This document shows positions 33,391 through 42,102 of a stretch of 64,000 nucleotides of DNA, piece after piece; positions within the stretch are counted from its first letter, which is position 1; the number at the start of each line of letters is the position of its first letter. The notes beneath the pieces are model-generated. The model saw nothing but the letters and a program-made list of their open reading frames with translations. It was not told the origin of the DNA and searched no databases. The position numbers were made by a program, and so were the translations under genes. Source of the DNA: Avichristensenella sp031550535 (GTDB lineage Bacteria; Bacillota; Clostridia; Christensenellales; Aristaeellaceae); NCBI GenBank assembly GCA_031550535.1, contig JAVBOM010000012.1:6808-70807 (forward strand), given 5' to 3'.

Positions 33391-34491
33391 ATGCGTAAAT
33401 GGCTGATGGTCGGGCTTTTTCTGGTTTTACTCCCGTTGCTTGGCGCGTGCGACTATCACGAGCTTGACAACACGGTGTTCGTTGTTGGTATGGGCATTGA
33501 GCGCGCAGGCGGCGACGGATACCTGATGAGCGCCGAAATCATCACGATGGAGAAGGGCGACGTGGAGACATTCACGCCACAAATTGCCACAGCCACAGGA
33601 AAAACCGTCCTGGAAGCGACGTCTAACATACGCGGCATCATCGCGCAGCGGCTGGACTTTTCGCATTGCCAGGTGATCGTCATTGATGAAGCGGTCGCCC
33701 AGACGGGTATCGAAGAGCTTGTGGACACCATCCTGCAGTTCAACGAAATCGACATCAACACATTCTGCATGGTTTCCGTTGGATGCACGCCCCTGGATGT
33801 GCTGTCCACCGAGGCCCTTACCACACGCGCTCAATCGTTTGAACTTCGCTCGACACTTGTAGACGAGGTGGGCATTCGGCGGGCGGAGCGGACGACACTT
33901 CTCACGCTGTACGCCAACCGGATGGATATGGAGCAAGCGTCCTTTCTGCCCATCCTGCGCAATACCGCTGTCAGGGATAAAAGCATCATCGAGCTTTCCG
34001 GCATCGCCGTGATTCAGGATAACAAAATGGTGGGCAAGTTCTCGCATGACGAGTCCTTCTTTTTACTGCTGACGGAGAGCCTTGTGTTCCATCGAACGAT
34101 TTCAGTTCCTCTGGAAAACACATACTTCCCCATACAGGTCGAAAAAAGCAAAGTCAAGATAGACGCGCGCTTCATCAACGGGGAGGTTGAGGTTTCCGTT
34201 CTGATACGCACACAAATCAACTACATCGGCGGATTTTCCAAAGACACAAACCTCAACGAACTCCTCAACTATATCACGGTGTATTTTCATGACGGTGTGA
34301 CGCAAGCTCTCGCCAAATCGCGCGACGAACTGGACTGCGACGTCTTCAAGATCGCGCAGTTGCTGTACCGCCGGTATCCGGGCGAGCGGGCGCGCGCCTC
34401 CGATTGGCGCGAGAGTGTGCGGAACGCCCGCTATTCGATTCAGGTAACGCTTGACATACAGACCGACGAAATCATCCCGGGAGGAAAATAA
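33391..34491 (+). CDS. Germinant receptor C subunit, lipoprotein (GerC family)
   Basis: 366 residues. Signal peptide with lipobox LLGAC (Cys20) and then DYHELDNTVFVVGMGIERAG, the hallmark start of GerAC/GerKC proteins; three-domain beta/alpha body of normal length. ATG 33391 follows AGAGGAGC one base after the A-subunit stop. It anchors to the outer face of the spore inner membrane. Gene order here is A, C, B. Confidence 0.9.
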   Translation: MRKWLMVGLFLVLLPLLGACDYHELDNTVFVVGMGIERAGGDGYLMSAEIITMEKGDVETFTPQIATATGKTVLEATSNIRGIIAQRLDFSHCQVIVIDEAVAQTGIEELVDTILQFNEIDINTFCMVSVGCTPLDVLSTEALTTRAQSFELRSTLVDEVGIRRAERTTLLTLYANRMDMEQASFLPILRNTAVRDKSIIELSGIAVIQDNKMVGKFSHDESFFLLLTESLVFHRTISVPLENTYFPIQVEKSKVKIDARFINGEVEVSVLIRTQINYIGGFSKDTNLNELLNYITVYFHDGVTQALAKSRDELDCDVFKIAQLLYRRYPGERARASDWRESVRNARYSIQVTLDIQTDEIIPGGK

Positions 34492-35591
34492 TGTCGAAAA
34501 AAGGTACGCTCAACTTCACGCAAGGCATGGCGTGCACGGCGCTCTTTCTCTTGGGCAGTTCCCTGGTGACGGGCGGCGACCGTTCCGCCGGCCGCGATAC
34601 GTGGCTCGTCATTTTGGGCGTGATGACGCTGGCGCTTTTGCTCTGCGCGGTTCACACGCGAATCCTGCGCCTTTTCCCTGAAAAGAACCTTTTCATGATC
34701 GTGCGGCATGTGTTCGGCGGCATCGTCGGAAACGCATTCTCCGGCATCCTTATCGCCTATTTTCTGACGCTCCACGCTTTGATTATCACGGATTTCACAC
34801 TCTATGCGTCCATCATCTCGCTGCCCTCCACATCCGTTTTCCTCATCGCGCTGCCGGTTATGCTGTTGACATATGCGCTCGCGACAAAAGAGGCTCAGGT
34901 TATCGGTCGCGTTTCAGTTTTTTTGTTTTTATATATTGTTTTTTATTTTATCGTGAATCTCATTTTTTCCGTCGGGTACTTCCGCTATGAGTATGCCACG
35001 CCGATCCTTCAGCGGCCGCTATCGGACATTGCGCCCAGCGCCGTCGGTCTCCTCTCGTTTCCCTTTGCCGAGATGATCGCGCTGATGCCGGTCTTTCATT
35101 CGGTACGGCGCGGCACAAGCAAATTCAAAGTGATCGCGACAGGCGTCCTGATATGCGGGCTGATTTTTGCCTACACGGCGCTCCGGAACGTGCTGATGCT
35201 AGGCGAAAGCGTGTACTCGACCAACTATTATCCTTCCTACATCGCCATCAGCATGATTGTCATCAGCAACTATCTCCAGCATATCGAGATCACGGTCTCC
35301 TTCGCCATGCTGTTCTGCATCTTCATCAAATCAACGGTCTGCCTGTATGATGTGCGGATAGGGCTCGCGGACGTTTTTCACATCGATCACCCCAGGTGGA
35401 TTCTTTTGGGGCTGTCCGCCGTCACCGTCATCGCCTCTCTCCTGCTGCTACCCTCTCCCCAGGCGATCCGCTGGTTTGCGAGCCATCTCTATCTGTACGT
35501 CGCCCTGCCCATCCAGATCATGCTCCCCCTGATCCTGTGGGTTGGCGCGGAGGTGAAGAAGCGCAGGGAGGGACGGGCAACCGCCGCGTGA
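34491..35591 (+). CDS. Germinant receptor B subunit, APC-type permease (GerB family)
   Basis: 366 residues with about ten membrane helices. The pattern FTQGMACTALFLLGSSLVTG at the N-terminus and the NYYPSYIAISMIVISNYLQH ligand-region helix are typical of GerAB/GerKB spore permeases, relatives of amino-acid transporters that bind the germinant. ATG 34491 overlaps the stop of the C-subunit gene (TAATG), so translation is coupled. Confidence 0.9.
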   Translation: MSKKGTLNFTQGMACTALFLLGSSLVTGGDRSAGRDTWLVILGVMTLALLLCAVHTRILRLFPEKNLFMIVRHVFGGIVGNAFSGILIAYFLTLHALIITDFTLYASIISLPSTSVFLIALPVMLLTYALATKEAQVIGRVSVFLFLYIVFYFIVNLIFSVGYFRYEYATPILQRPLSDIAPSAVGLLSFPFAEMIALMPVFHSVRRGTSKFKVIATGVLICGLIFAYTALRNVLMLGESVYSTNYYPSYIAISMIVISNYLQHIEITVSFAMLFCIFIKSTVCLYDVRIGLADVFHIDHPRWILLGLSAVTVIASLLLLPSPQAIRWFASHLYLYVALPIQIMLPLILWVGAEVKKRREGRATAA

Positions 35592-35603
35592 CAGGCCGCG
35601 TTC

Positions 35604-35632
35604 TTGACTTTTATTCGTGCCGTCCGTATACT
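35604..35632 (+). promoter_or_regulatory. Promoter of the lipoprotein gene
   Basis: TTGACT, 17 bases, TATACT; 48 bases before the ATG at 35681. Confidence 0.75.
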
Positions 35633-35680
35633 TTCTTCCTGTAAGATTGAGTACGCTTGAAGCGAAACGGAGGCGCGGCA

Positions 35681-36466
35681 ATGAGAACAGTACGGATCGT
35701 GTACGCAAAAATCTTCCTATGCGTTCTGGCGCTGACGCTGTCGGCATGCGAGACGGGAGCTCCCGGCGAATTCCACTTCGGGCGTCCGGTTTTTCAAGCC
35801 CGCGCCGCCGCCGCGGAAGCGCCTGTTTTCTCGTTTTTTCCGGATGCTTCCCAGCTTGATGTCGCTTACATCAAAGACGGCGCGCTGGTGACAAACTTCA
35901 ACCACCTCAATGAAAAGGGCGTCGTCGCGCGCTACACGGGCGTGGACCTTGGGGAAGCGCCGACGGAAGTGAAGTGCAAGGCGCGGTTTTACGGCGGCGG
36001 GGCCGTCGCCATCGTCACGACCCCCAGCGAGGAATGGTCGCTCGCGGGCATTACCTCCCGGTCCATCCACGCGGTGTTCACCAGCGAGAGCTACCACTTT
36101 GGTTTCTATGAAAACGGCGTGCTCGTCGATGTGCTGGCCGACGCGTATACGCTGGACACCTCCGGCGAAAAGGAGTACACGTTCGGCTTCACCATTTCCC
36201 GCTCGACCATTACATTCCTGCTGCCCACGGGGAAGAAGGTCAAGAAGGTTGACGACGACCGCGTCAAGACCTGCAACGGACAGCGCGTCATCTTTGAGCA
36301 CTATCTGACAGCGGAGGATGTCGCTGGCGGCAGCCAGGCCGCCATCACGTACTGCTACGCCAAGGGGCCGAAGCTGAAGGCTTTGAAGGATACCTTCGAG
36401 CGCGCGGACGGCCTCCCCATGGAAGCGCCATCCGGACATCTGTACGTGCAGTTCCGCAATGAATAG
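35681..36466 (+). CDS. Lipoprotein of unknown function containing repeat-derived codons (261 aa)
   Basis: ATG 35681 follows CGGAGGCG. Signal peptide with lipobox LSAC (Cys23). Residues about 25-44 (TGAPGEFHFGRPVFQARAAA) are encoded by an antisense copy of the dispersed repeat. The rest (from about 48) is a beta-rich domain with FYGGGAVAIVTTPSEEWSLA and YHFGFYENGVLVDVLADAY, suggesting a jelly-roll or lectin-like fold; no catalytic motif. Own promoter; monocistronic. Function unknown. Confidence 0.7.
   Translation: MRTVRIVYAKIFLCVLALTLSACETGAPGEFHFGRPVFQARAAAAEAPVFSFFPDASQLDVAYIKDGALVTNFNHLNEKGVVARYTGVDLGEAPTEVKCKARFYGGGAVAIVTTPSEEWSLAGITSRSIHAVFTSESYHFGFYENGVLVDVLADAYTLDTSGEKEYTFGFTISRSTITFLLPTGKKVKKVDDDRVKTCNGQRVIFEHYLTAEDVAGGSQAAITYCYAKGPKLKALKDTFERADGLPMEAPSGHLYVQFRNE
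35755..35812 (-). repeat. Dispersed two-hairpin repeat, copy inside the lipoprotein gene
   Basis: Aligned with the copy at 54078 it keeps GGCGAA, TCC, GGCGTCCG, TT, TC and GCGCCGCC in the same order and spacing. It contributes the linker just after the lipidated Cys. Confidence 0.65.
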
Positions 36467-36524
36467 CGGCCACACTTTCCGCCCGTCGCTTCGCCTTATC
36501 GTGTTTGCGCCGTATTTGCCCAGC

Positions 36525-36583
36525 GTGGCGGCGCTGATTTGAAAAAATCGGGCGCCATCGGGGGCTTTCGCCAGAAATCCCTG
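36525..36583 (+). repeat. Dispersed two-hairpin repeat, copy C
   Basis: GGCGGCGCTGATTTGAAAAA then TCGGGCGCC and GGGGCTTTCGCCAGAAATCC, downstream of the lipoprotein gene. Confidence 0.8.
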
Positions 36584-36671
36584 CTTTGGGCGGCTCTTTC
36601 CCCGCGCTGTTCGTCCATGTCACACCGGGTTACAACTTCTACATATATTTAACTAAAATTATCATTTTCCT

Positions 36672-36700
36672 GGAACCTTTTTTCCTCCCCCCTTCTCTAA
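36672..36700 (+). promoter_or_regulatory. Probable ECF-type promoter of the sigma factor operon
   Basis: GGAACCT (36672-36678), about 16 bases, CTCTAA (36695-36700), like the AAC-motif -35 and CGTCTAA-like -10 of ECF promoters; suggests autoregulation. Confidence 0.5.
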
Positions 36701-36749
36701 TGGTTGACCGGTCGATAACGCCTGAAAACCCCCAGACAGGAGGGACCCT

Positions 36750-37229
36750 GTGACCAGTACCGAATTCGCCGAGCGCATCATCGCGATGCAGGAGACGCTG
36801 TACCGTGTGAGCTACAGCCTGCTCCCCCAGGCATGCGACCGCGAGGACGCGGTGCAGGAATGCATCCGCATCGCCTGGCAAAAGCGGGATACGTTGCGCG
36901 AGGATCGCTATATGCAGACATGGGCGATACGCATCCTGATCCACGAGTGCTACACGCTGCTGCGCAAGCGGCGGCGGGAGCAGCCGACGGATACGATGCC
37001 AGAGCGTGCCGCGCCGCCGGACGCCGACCGGGATATCCATGACGCGCTGCTGGCGCTCCCGGAGCACTTCCGCGTTCCGGTCCTGCTGCACTACATTGAG
37101 GGGTATCCGCTCAAAGATGTCGCGGAAATGATGCGGCTCCCCATCGGTACGATCAAGTCCAGGCTCAACCGGGCGAGGGGTATGCTCCGGGCAACCATGT
37201 TGGATGACGAGGAGGTGGTTAGGGCATGA
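36750..37229 (+). CDS. ECF-type sigma-70 factor
   Basis: 159 residues from GTG 36750 with CAGGAGGG upstream. Region 2 (ETLYRVSYSLLPQACDREDA then VQECIRIAWQKRDTLREDRY) and region 4 (LLALPEHFRVPVLLHYIEGY then PLKDVAEMMRLPIGTIKSRL) are both intact. It overlaps the next gene (ATGA), an anti-sigma-like membrane protein, and is followed by a lipoprotein gene: a typical envelope-stress signalling operon. Confidence 0.9.
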   Translation: MTSTEFAERIIAMQETLYRVSYSLLPQACDREDAVQECIRIAWQKRDTLREDRYMQTWAIRILIHECYTLLRKRRREQPTDTMPERAAPPDADRDIHDALLALPEHFRVPVLLHYIEGYPLKDVAEMMRLPIGTIKSRLNRARGMLRATMLDDEEVVRA

Positions 37230-38335
37230 GGCCACAGGACGCTTTTGGCGCGGCGCCGGATTCCTTCAAGGCAAGCGTCGCCTCGGCTCTTCACCGGATC
37301 GAGCGCGAGAATGAACACCCCGCGAGGCGGGTCAGCTTCCGGCTGGCGATCTGCGTTGGTTTGGCGATGTTGCTGTTGGCCGGTGTCGTATACGCGGCGG
37401 CGAATGACTGGAAATTATTCGACTTTTATAGGGATCGCTTTGGAATGGAAATATCGCAGGAGGCGCAGGACGCCATCAGCCAGAATAACGTGTCGCAACA
37501 GTTCACCGTGGGTGATGTCGTCGTCACGCTACACGAGGCGGTCGCGGACGGACATTATCTGTACCTGTCCGCCAAGGCGGAAATGCGGGAACCTGGCACT
37601 GCGTACCTGATGGGCATGTCCGACACACCGACCGACTACCCGGCCTTTGACGGCCAGTACCCCGGCCGGGAGAACCGCAAGAGCTTCCTGACCCTTGCGG
37701 GCGAGGAGGGTAAGCGCCTCGTCTCCGTGGACCTGCACACCTTTGTGACAGGCGCGGAGTCCATCTCCGGCATCTGCGACAGCGTCATCCAGGCGGACGG
37801 CACGCTGCACTTCATGACCGCCCTGGAATACCCGACGGACGCGGACTCCATCCAGGTGGAACTGACGGCGTATATGCGGGAGTGGTCGCTTGAAGACGAT
37901 CAATACGGCGAGGAGACGCTGCACAAAATGCTGCGCTTCCCCATCGCCGTCACGCCGCCGAACAGACAAGTAACCATTGATCTGGAAGGCGCGCCATTCC
38001 CGGGAACTGCCGCCCTGATGGAATCCATTACGTTCACCATTACGCCGCTGTCATGCTACTACGAAATCAACTTCACCGTCGCGGATGCGGACGACAAGCT
38101 GCTGATGGCGCATACGCGCAATGTCCTGGACTTTGTGTTCATGGATGAGGCAGGCGAGCGGGTGGGGGTCGGCCTGACCACGGGCGACGACAGGCGGACG
38201 CCGGACGACACGCACTGCGTGCAATCCGGTTCGCTCCGGCTGACGGCGCTGCCGGACACGCTGACGTTGCGGCCGACGAACGACTGGGGCGGCGCGCCGG
38301 ACGACGTGATGGTGTTGCGCTTTGCGGACCAGTGA
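37226..38335 (+). CDS. Membrane-anchored anti-sigma-like protein (DUF4179 type)
   Basis: 369 residues. Cytoplasmic N-terminus of about 37 residues (FKASVASALHRIERENE), one membrane helix (about 39-58, AICVGLAMLLLAGVVYAAAN), and a large extracellular beta domain. This is the layout of DUF4179-type proteins found next to ECF sigma factors in Clostridia and thought to hold the sigma factor at the membrane. Translation is coupled to the sigma gene by the ATGA overlap. The external signal is unknown. Confidence 0.8.
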   Translation: MRPQDAFGAAPDSFKASVASALHRIERENEHPARRVSFRLAICVGLAMLLLAGVVYAAANDWKLFDFYRDRFGMEISQEAQDAISQNNVSQQFTVGDVVVTLHEAVADGHYLYLSAKAEMREPGTAYLMGMSDTPTDYPAFDGQYPGRENRKSFLTLAGEEGKRLVSVDLHTFVTGAESISGICDSVIQADGTLHFMTALEYPTDADSIQVELTAYMREWSLEDDQYGEETLHKMLRFPIAVTPPNRQVTIDLEGAPFPGTAALMESITFTITPLSCYYEINFTVADADDKLLMAHTRNVLDFVFMDEAGERVGVGLTTGDDRRTPDDTHCVQSGSLRLTALPDTLTLRPTNDWGGAPDDVMVLRFADQ

Positions 38336-38354
38336 GGGCAAGGAGGAAATGCCG

Positions 38355-39380
38355 ATGAGAAAAATCTGCGCGCTGCTGCTCTGCCTCTGCCTGCTGCCCG
38401 CCTGCGCAGCCGCGGAGCGGCTGACCATCACCATACGGGATGATTTCCGCTGCGACGCCGAGGTGCCGGACGTGCCGGACAGCCTTCCCATCATCACATG
38501 CGAGCCGATGCGAATGGACAAAGACCTAGCGATCTCCCTGCTCATGCCGGACGCCGCGCCCATCGAAGAGGTGAACGACGGCGATTTCCGGGTGGGCGAC
38601 GGGAGCGGCGATGGCGAGTTCATGATGGTGCAGTCCAAGGACGGGCGCGTGTACTATACATCCAAATTCGTCTCCATGTACATGGGCAACCTCATTCCCG
38701 AGTGGAACGGCGAGGGGAACGCGAGATACTACCCGACGGATCTGGAGCTGGACTTCATGACGCGGGACGAGGCGATCGGCAAGGCACTGGATCTGATGCA
38801 CACGCTTGGCGTGGAAATTACGGGCGAGCCGCGCGTATACACGATGGAGCGCGAACATTTCGCGCGCATGCAGGACGCGATGCGGGCGAGCGAATGGCTC
38901 GGCCACATCCGGCGCATGTACGCGCTGCGCTACCTGGAACCGCTGCCCGAGGAGCACGAGGGGTATTTTGTCCTGATGACGCCGACCGTGGACGGGAAAT
39001 TCTACGCCCCGTGGGAGAACCGCTTCACCGCCTATGTGCTGATCACCCGGCAGGGCGTGGAGTTCCTGGAAACGGGCTTCAACCTGCGCAAGACGGGCGA
39101 ACAGCCGCCCAAGCCCCTGATCCCCGTGGAAGAGGCGCTGCAAATCGCTTCCGAGGGCAACCTGTACCTGCCGCTCGGAGTCGATTGCCTTATCGAGCGC
39201 ATCAGCATTATCTACCTTTATAGTGACGAGCATCGCACCCTGACGCCGCACTGGCTGTTCGACTACTGCTCCGGCGGCCCGGGCGGGATGGAAAAGCAGG
39301 ATTTTGACCACCCGGTCCGCATGCACGGCGTCGCGGTGAACGCGCACACCGGCAAGCTGGTGCAGCAGTGCATCTATTAG
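38355..39380 (+). CDS. Lipoprotein of unknown function (341 aa), sigma operon
   Basis: ATG 38355 is eight bases after AGGAGG (the ATG at 38349 is too close). Signal peptide MRKICALLLCLCLLPAC with lipobox LPAC. The mature part is acidic, alpha/beta, with a repeated YcdB/PepSY-like feel (EAIGKALDLMHTLGVEITGE; PVEEALQIASEGN). It probably belongs to the regulon or output of the sigma/anti-sigma pair. No enzyme motif seen. Confidence 0.7.
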   Translation: MRKICALLLCLCLLPACAAAERLTITIRDDFRCDAEVPDVPDSLPIITCEPMRMDKDLAISLLMPDAAPIEEVNDGDFRVGDGSGDGEFMMVQSKDGRVYYTSKFVSMYMGNLIPEWNGEGNARYYPTDLELDFMTRDEAIGKALDLMHTLGVEITGEPRVYTMEREHFARMQDAMRASEWLGHIRRMYALRYLEPLPEEHEGYFVLMTPTVDGKFYAPWENRFTAYVLITRQGVEFLETGFNLRKTGEQPPKPLIPVEEALQIASEGNLYLPLGVDCLIERISIIYLYSDEHRTLTPHWLFDYCSGGPGGMEKQDFDHPVRMHGVAVNAHTGKLVQQCIY

Positions 39381-39430
39381 CGAGATAGGGATGCTTGCCC
39401 AATCGCGGCCGAGCATCCCACGCATGATAA

Positions 39431-39784
39431 TTACCCCTTGTACGCCACGGCATCAAGTTGAAAAAGGATTTCCGCATCGGCAAACTCTGTTTGTATCGAT
39501 TTGCGAACCGGGTATTTGCCATTCCATCGTTCCCGAAACACTTTTTCCATGACCGGTATCTGGCAGACATCCCGAAACAGAGCATCCATCTGCACCACCG
39601 ATTCCAGCGTCAACCCAACAGTGCTCAACCGTTCGCCAAGCTGGTCCAGCGCGCCAAGTATCTGCCGCTCAAGGGGCTGTCCCACATTGCGGCAACAATG
39701 GCCGATAAAAACAAAACCGCCCGCTTCGATAACGCCAACGTTGGCGTTTTTTTCGTGCGCCTCATGTCTGATAATTTCCGGCAT
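39431..39784 (-). CDS. RidA family protein (YjgF/UK114)
   Basis: 117 residues, the normal family length. The C-terminal block GKYPVRKSIQTEFADAEILF then QLDAVAYKG is the RidA signature region, including the Arg that binds the substrate carboxylate in active members, and SVVQMDALFRDVCQIP is the central one. RidA hydrolyses reactive enamine/imine intermediates of amino-acid metabolism. ATG 39784 follows GGGAGGG. It stands alone, downstream of the kinase gene in the same direction. Confidence 0.85.
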   Translation of the reverse strand: MPEIIRHEAHEKNANVGVIEAGGFVFIGHCCRNVGQPLERQILGALDQLGERLSTVGLTLESVVQMDALFRDVCQIPVMEKVFRERWNGKYPVRKSIQTEFADAEILFQLDAVAYKG

Positions 39785-39851
39785 AGAAACCCTCCCCTTC
39801 TTTCACCGTTTATACCGATTCCTTTATCAAAACGATATCAGTCCATGCCAC

Positions 39852-41927
39852 TTATCGCGGCCGCAACTGAGCTTGGATCACCTCAAAGAGTCTGGCCACC
39901 TCAACCGGCTTGGCGATATGCCCGTTCATGCCGGCTTCCAGGCACTCGCGGACATCATTGTCGAACGCGTTGGCCGTCATGGCGAGGATGGGAACGCTCG
40001 CGGCCAGTGGGCTGGGCAGCGCGCGGATGGCTCTTGTCGCCGTCAGGCCGTCCATGACGGGCATGAACACGTCCATGAGGATGAGGTCGAAGCGCGCGGG
40101 TTCCGCCTCGAACATTGACAGGGCCTGCGCGCCGTCCTCCGCGCTCACCACAGTCATGCCGACTTCGCTCAGCAGCGTTATGATGATTTCGCGGTTGATT
40201 TCAATATCCTCAGCGAGCAGCACCGTGCGCCCTGAAAACGTGTCCGCCGCCATTTCGATGGCGCCCGTGTCCTTCTTTAGCATCGCTTCCGTTCCGGTCT
40301 GAAGCTCCACGCGCACGGTAAAGCAACTGCCCGCGCCCTGTTTGCTCTCCACCGTGATGTCGCCGTTCATGAGTTCGGCGATCCGCTTGCTGATGGCAAG
40401 GCCCAGGCCCGTGCCGCCGTAGCGGCGCGCGGTGTTGTGCTCCGCCTGTTCAAACGCCATGAACAGGCGCTCTTTTTGTTCATCCGATATTCCGATGCCG
40501 GTATCCGCCACCGCGAAGCGCAGCGTACACGTTTCGCCTGTCCGCGCGTGGAGCGCCGCGCGCATCGAAATTGACCCGCCTTCCGGCGTGAACTTGACCG
40601 CGTTGGACAGAAGGTTCAGCAGAATCTGTGACACGCGCATTTCATCGCCGACAACCACCTTTGGGACGTCCGCGTCCATTTGCAGGCTGAGCTTCAGATC
40701 CCTTTCCGCGGCGCGGACGCCAATAATGCTCTTGATGTTGTTCATCGTCACGTGGATGTCAAACGGTTCCCTGGAAAGCTCCATCTTTCCGGCCTCGATT
40801 TTACTCATGTCCAGAATATCGTTAATCAGCCCCAGAAGCTGGCGCGACGCCGCGTCAATCTTGTCCATGCAGTCCTGCACGCGCTTCATATCGCCCGAAC
40901 GCTTCGCGATGGCCGACATGCCCGTAATGGCGTTGATGGGCGTGCGGATTTCATGCGACATGTTCGATAAAAACTCGCTTTTCGTCCGCGCGTTTTCGTC
41001 GGCAAGCTCCTTGGCCTCGACCAGCGACCGCATGACCTCGTTCCGCAGCATGACGGTCGCGATCAAAACGCTCGCCGAACGCAGGATGCCTTCCTCCGCC
41101 GGGGAAAAAACGCGCTGCTTGTGACAGTCGTCAAAGCCGACAAACCCCCAAAACCGCTCCTGCAAAAAAACCGGGACCACCAAAATGGAGATGATTCCCT
41201 GGGGGGAGAGCTGTTCCTGCTCGGCCTTGGACAAATCACGAACCAAGCCATTGATGCTCCCGCCGGCGGACAGCTTCCGCTCCCAACTGGGGATGCTTTC
41301 GTCGTAGGATATATCGACCGTCAGCGCGTTGCCCTGTTGCGGCTCCGCCCCTTCCGACCATTCATAGCGCTGCGTGCAGCGCAGCACGCCGTCCCGCGTA
41401 TGGTTTTTCCATATGTACACCCGGTCGGCATCGACGGCTTTTCCCAGCATGCCCAGGCAGCGCCACAGCGTCTCGTCAAAGCTGTCGGTGTCCGACGCGA
41501 GCAAGACGGCAATCGTCTCGTTCACCGTTTCCAGCAGCCGCTCCCGGTGGAGCATTTCATTCATCTGGCGCTCCACCTCGTTCTGCAGATCGTGGTTATA
41601 GTTGCTCAGCGAGTCCACCAGATAGCCGAGGTACTTCACCAGCACAAAAACAAACACCCCGCCCACAAAAAAAACGAGCGCCACAAAATAATACATGGCG
41701 TCGACCTGGTGCAGAAGCATATCAAGGCACCCTACCGCATACCCGATGACAAAAAAAACGAGCATCAGCCGCGATGCGTGCTTGATCGTCTCCACATACG
41801 CCGGCAGCTTCCCCGGCAGATCGGCGGAACGCTTGATGATGCGATTGTACAGGATGCTCGCGTATGCAATGAGAACTCCGCCGGCAGCAATCATGGCCGC
41901 ACAAAAGTAACGGAAAACATCGTTCAT
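39852..41927 (-). CDS. Hybrid sensor histidine kinase with response-regulator domain
   Basis: 691 residues. Three membrane helices (about 5-27, 52-70, 78-100), a short coiled coil (110-135), a GAF-like sensor (about 135-300), HisKA with His325 in SNMSHEIRTPINAITGM, an ATPase domain (LLNLLSNAVKFT, DTGIGI, GGTGLGL) and a C-terminal receiver domain (VLLAEDIEINREIIITLL, acceptor Asp in LILMDVFMPVMDG). No DNA-binding partner lies next to it. ATG 41927 follows AGAGGTG. Confidence 0.9.
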   Translation of the reverse strand: MNDVFRYFCAAMIAAGGVLIAYASILYNRIIKRSADLPGKLPAYVETIKHASRLMLVFFVIGYAVGCLDMLLHQVDAMYYFVALVFFVGGVFVFVLVKYLGYLVDSLSNYNHDLQNEVERQMNEMLHRERLLETVNETIAVLLASDTDSFDETLWRCLGMLGKAVDADRVYIWKNHTRDGVLRCTQRYEWSEGAEPQQGNALTVDISYDESIPSWERKLSAGGSINGLVRDLSKAEQEQLSPQGIISILVVPVFLQERFWGFVGFDDCHKQRVFSPAEEGILRSASVLIATVMLRNEVMRSLVEAKELADENARTKSEFLSNMSHEIRTPINAITGMSAIAKRSGDMKRVQDCMDKIDAASRQLLGLINDILDMSKIEAGKMELSREPFDIHVTMNNIKSIIGVRAAERDLKLSLQMDADVPKVVVGDEMRVSQILLNLLSNAVKFTPEGGSISMRAALHARTGETCTLRFAVADTGIGISDEQKERLFMAFEQAEHNTARRYGGTGLGLAISKRIAELMNGDITVESKQGAGSCFTVRVELQTGTEAMLKKDTGAIEMAADTFSGRTVLLAEDIEINREIIITLLSEVGMTVVSAEDGAQALSMFEAEPARFDLILMDVFMPVMDGLTATRAIRALPSPLAASVPILAMTANAFDNDVRECLEAGMNGHIAKPVEVARLFEVIQAQLRPR

Positions 41928-42062
41928 ATCGCACCTCTTGTATCATCCGCAGTAGAGAATCTCAGTTAGCATTGATTATATCATGAAGGCATCCTGCTTT
42001 CAAATGACAAAATGGTCTCTTTTACGCAATACCCGCCGGACAGCTCCGCTGCGCCTTCACAT

Positions 42063-42100
42063 CGAAAAAAGCCGCCGCATCGTGCGGCAGCCTTTTTTCG
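42063..42100. terminator. Bidirectional terminator after grdD
   Basis: CGAAAAAAGCCGCCGCA and TGCGGCAGCCTTTTTTCG form a long stem with T runs on both strands; it closes the glycine reductase operon. Confidence 0.85.
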
Positions 42101-42102
42101 TT

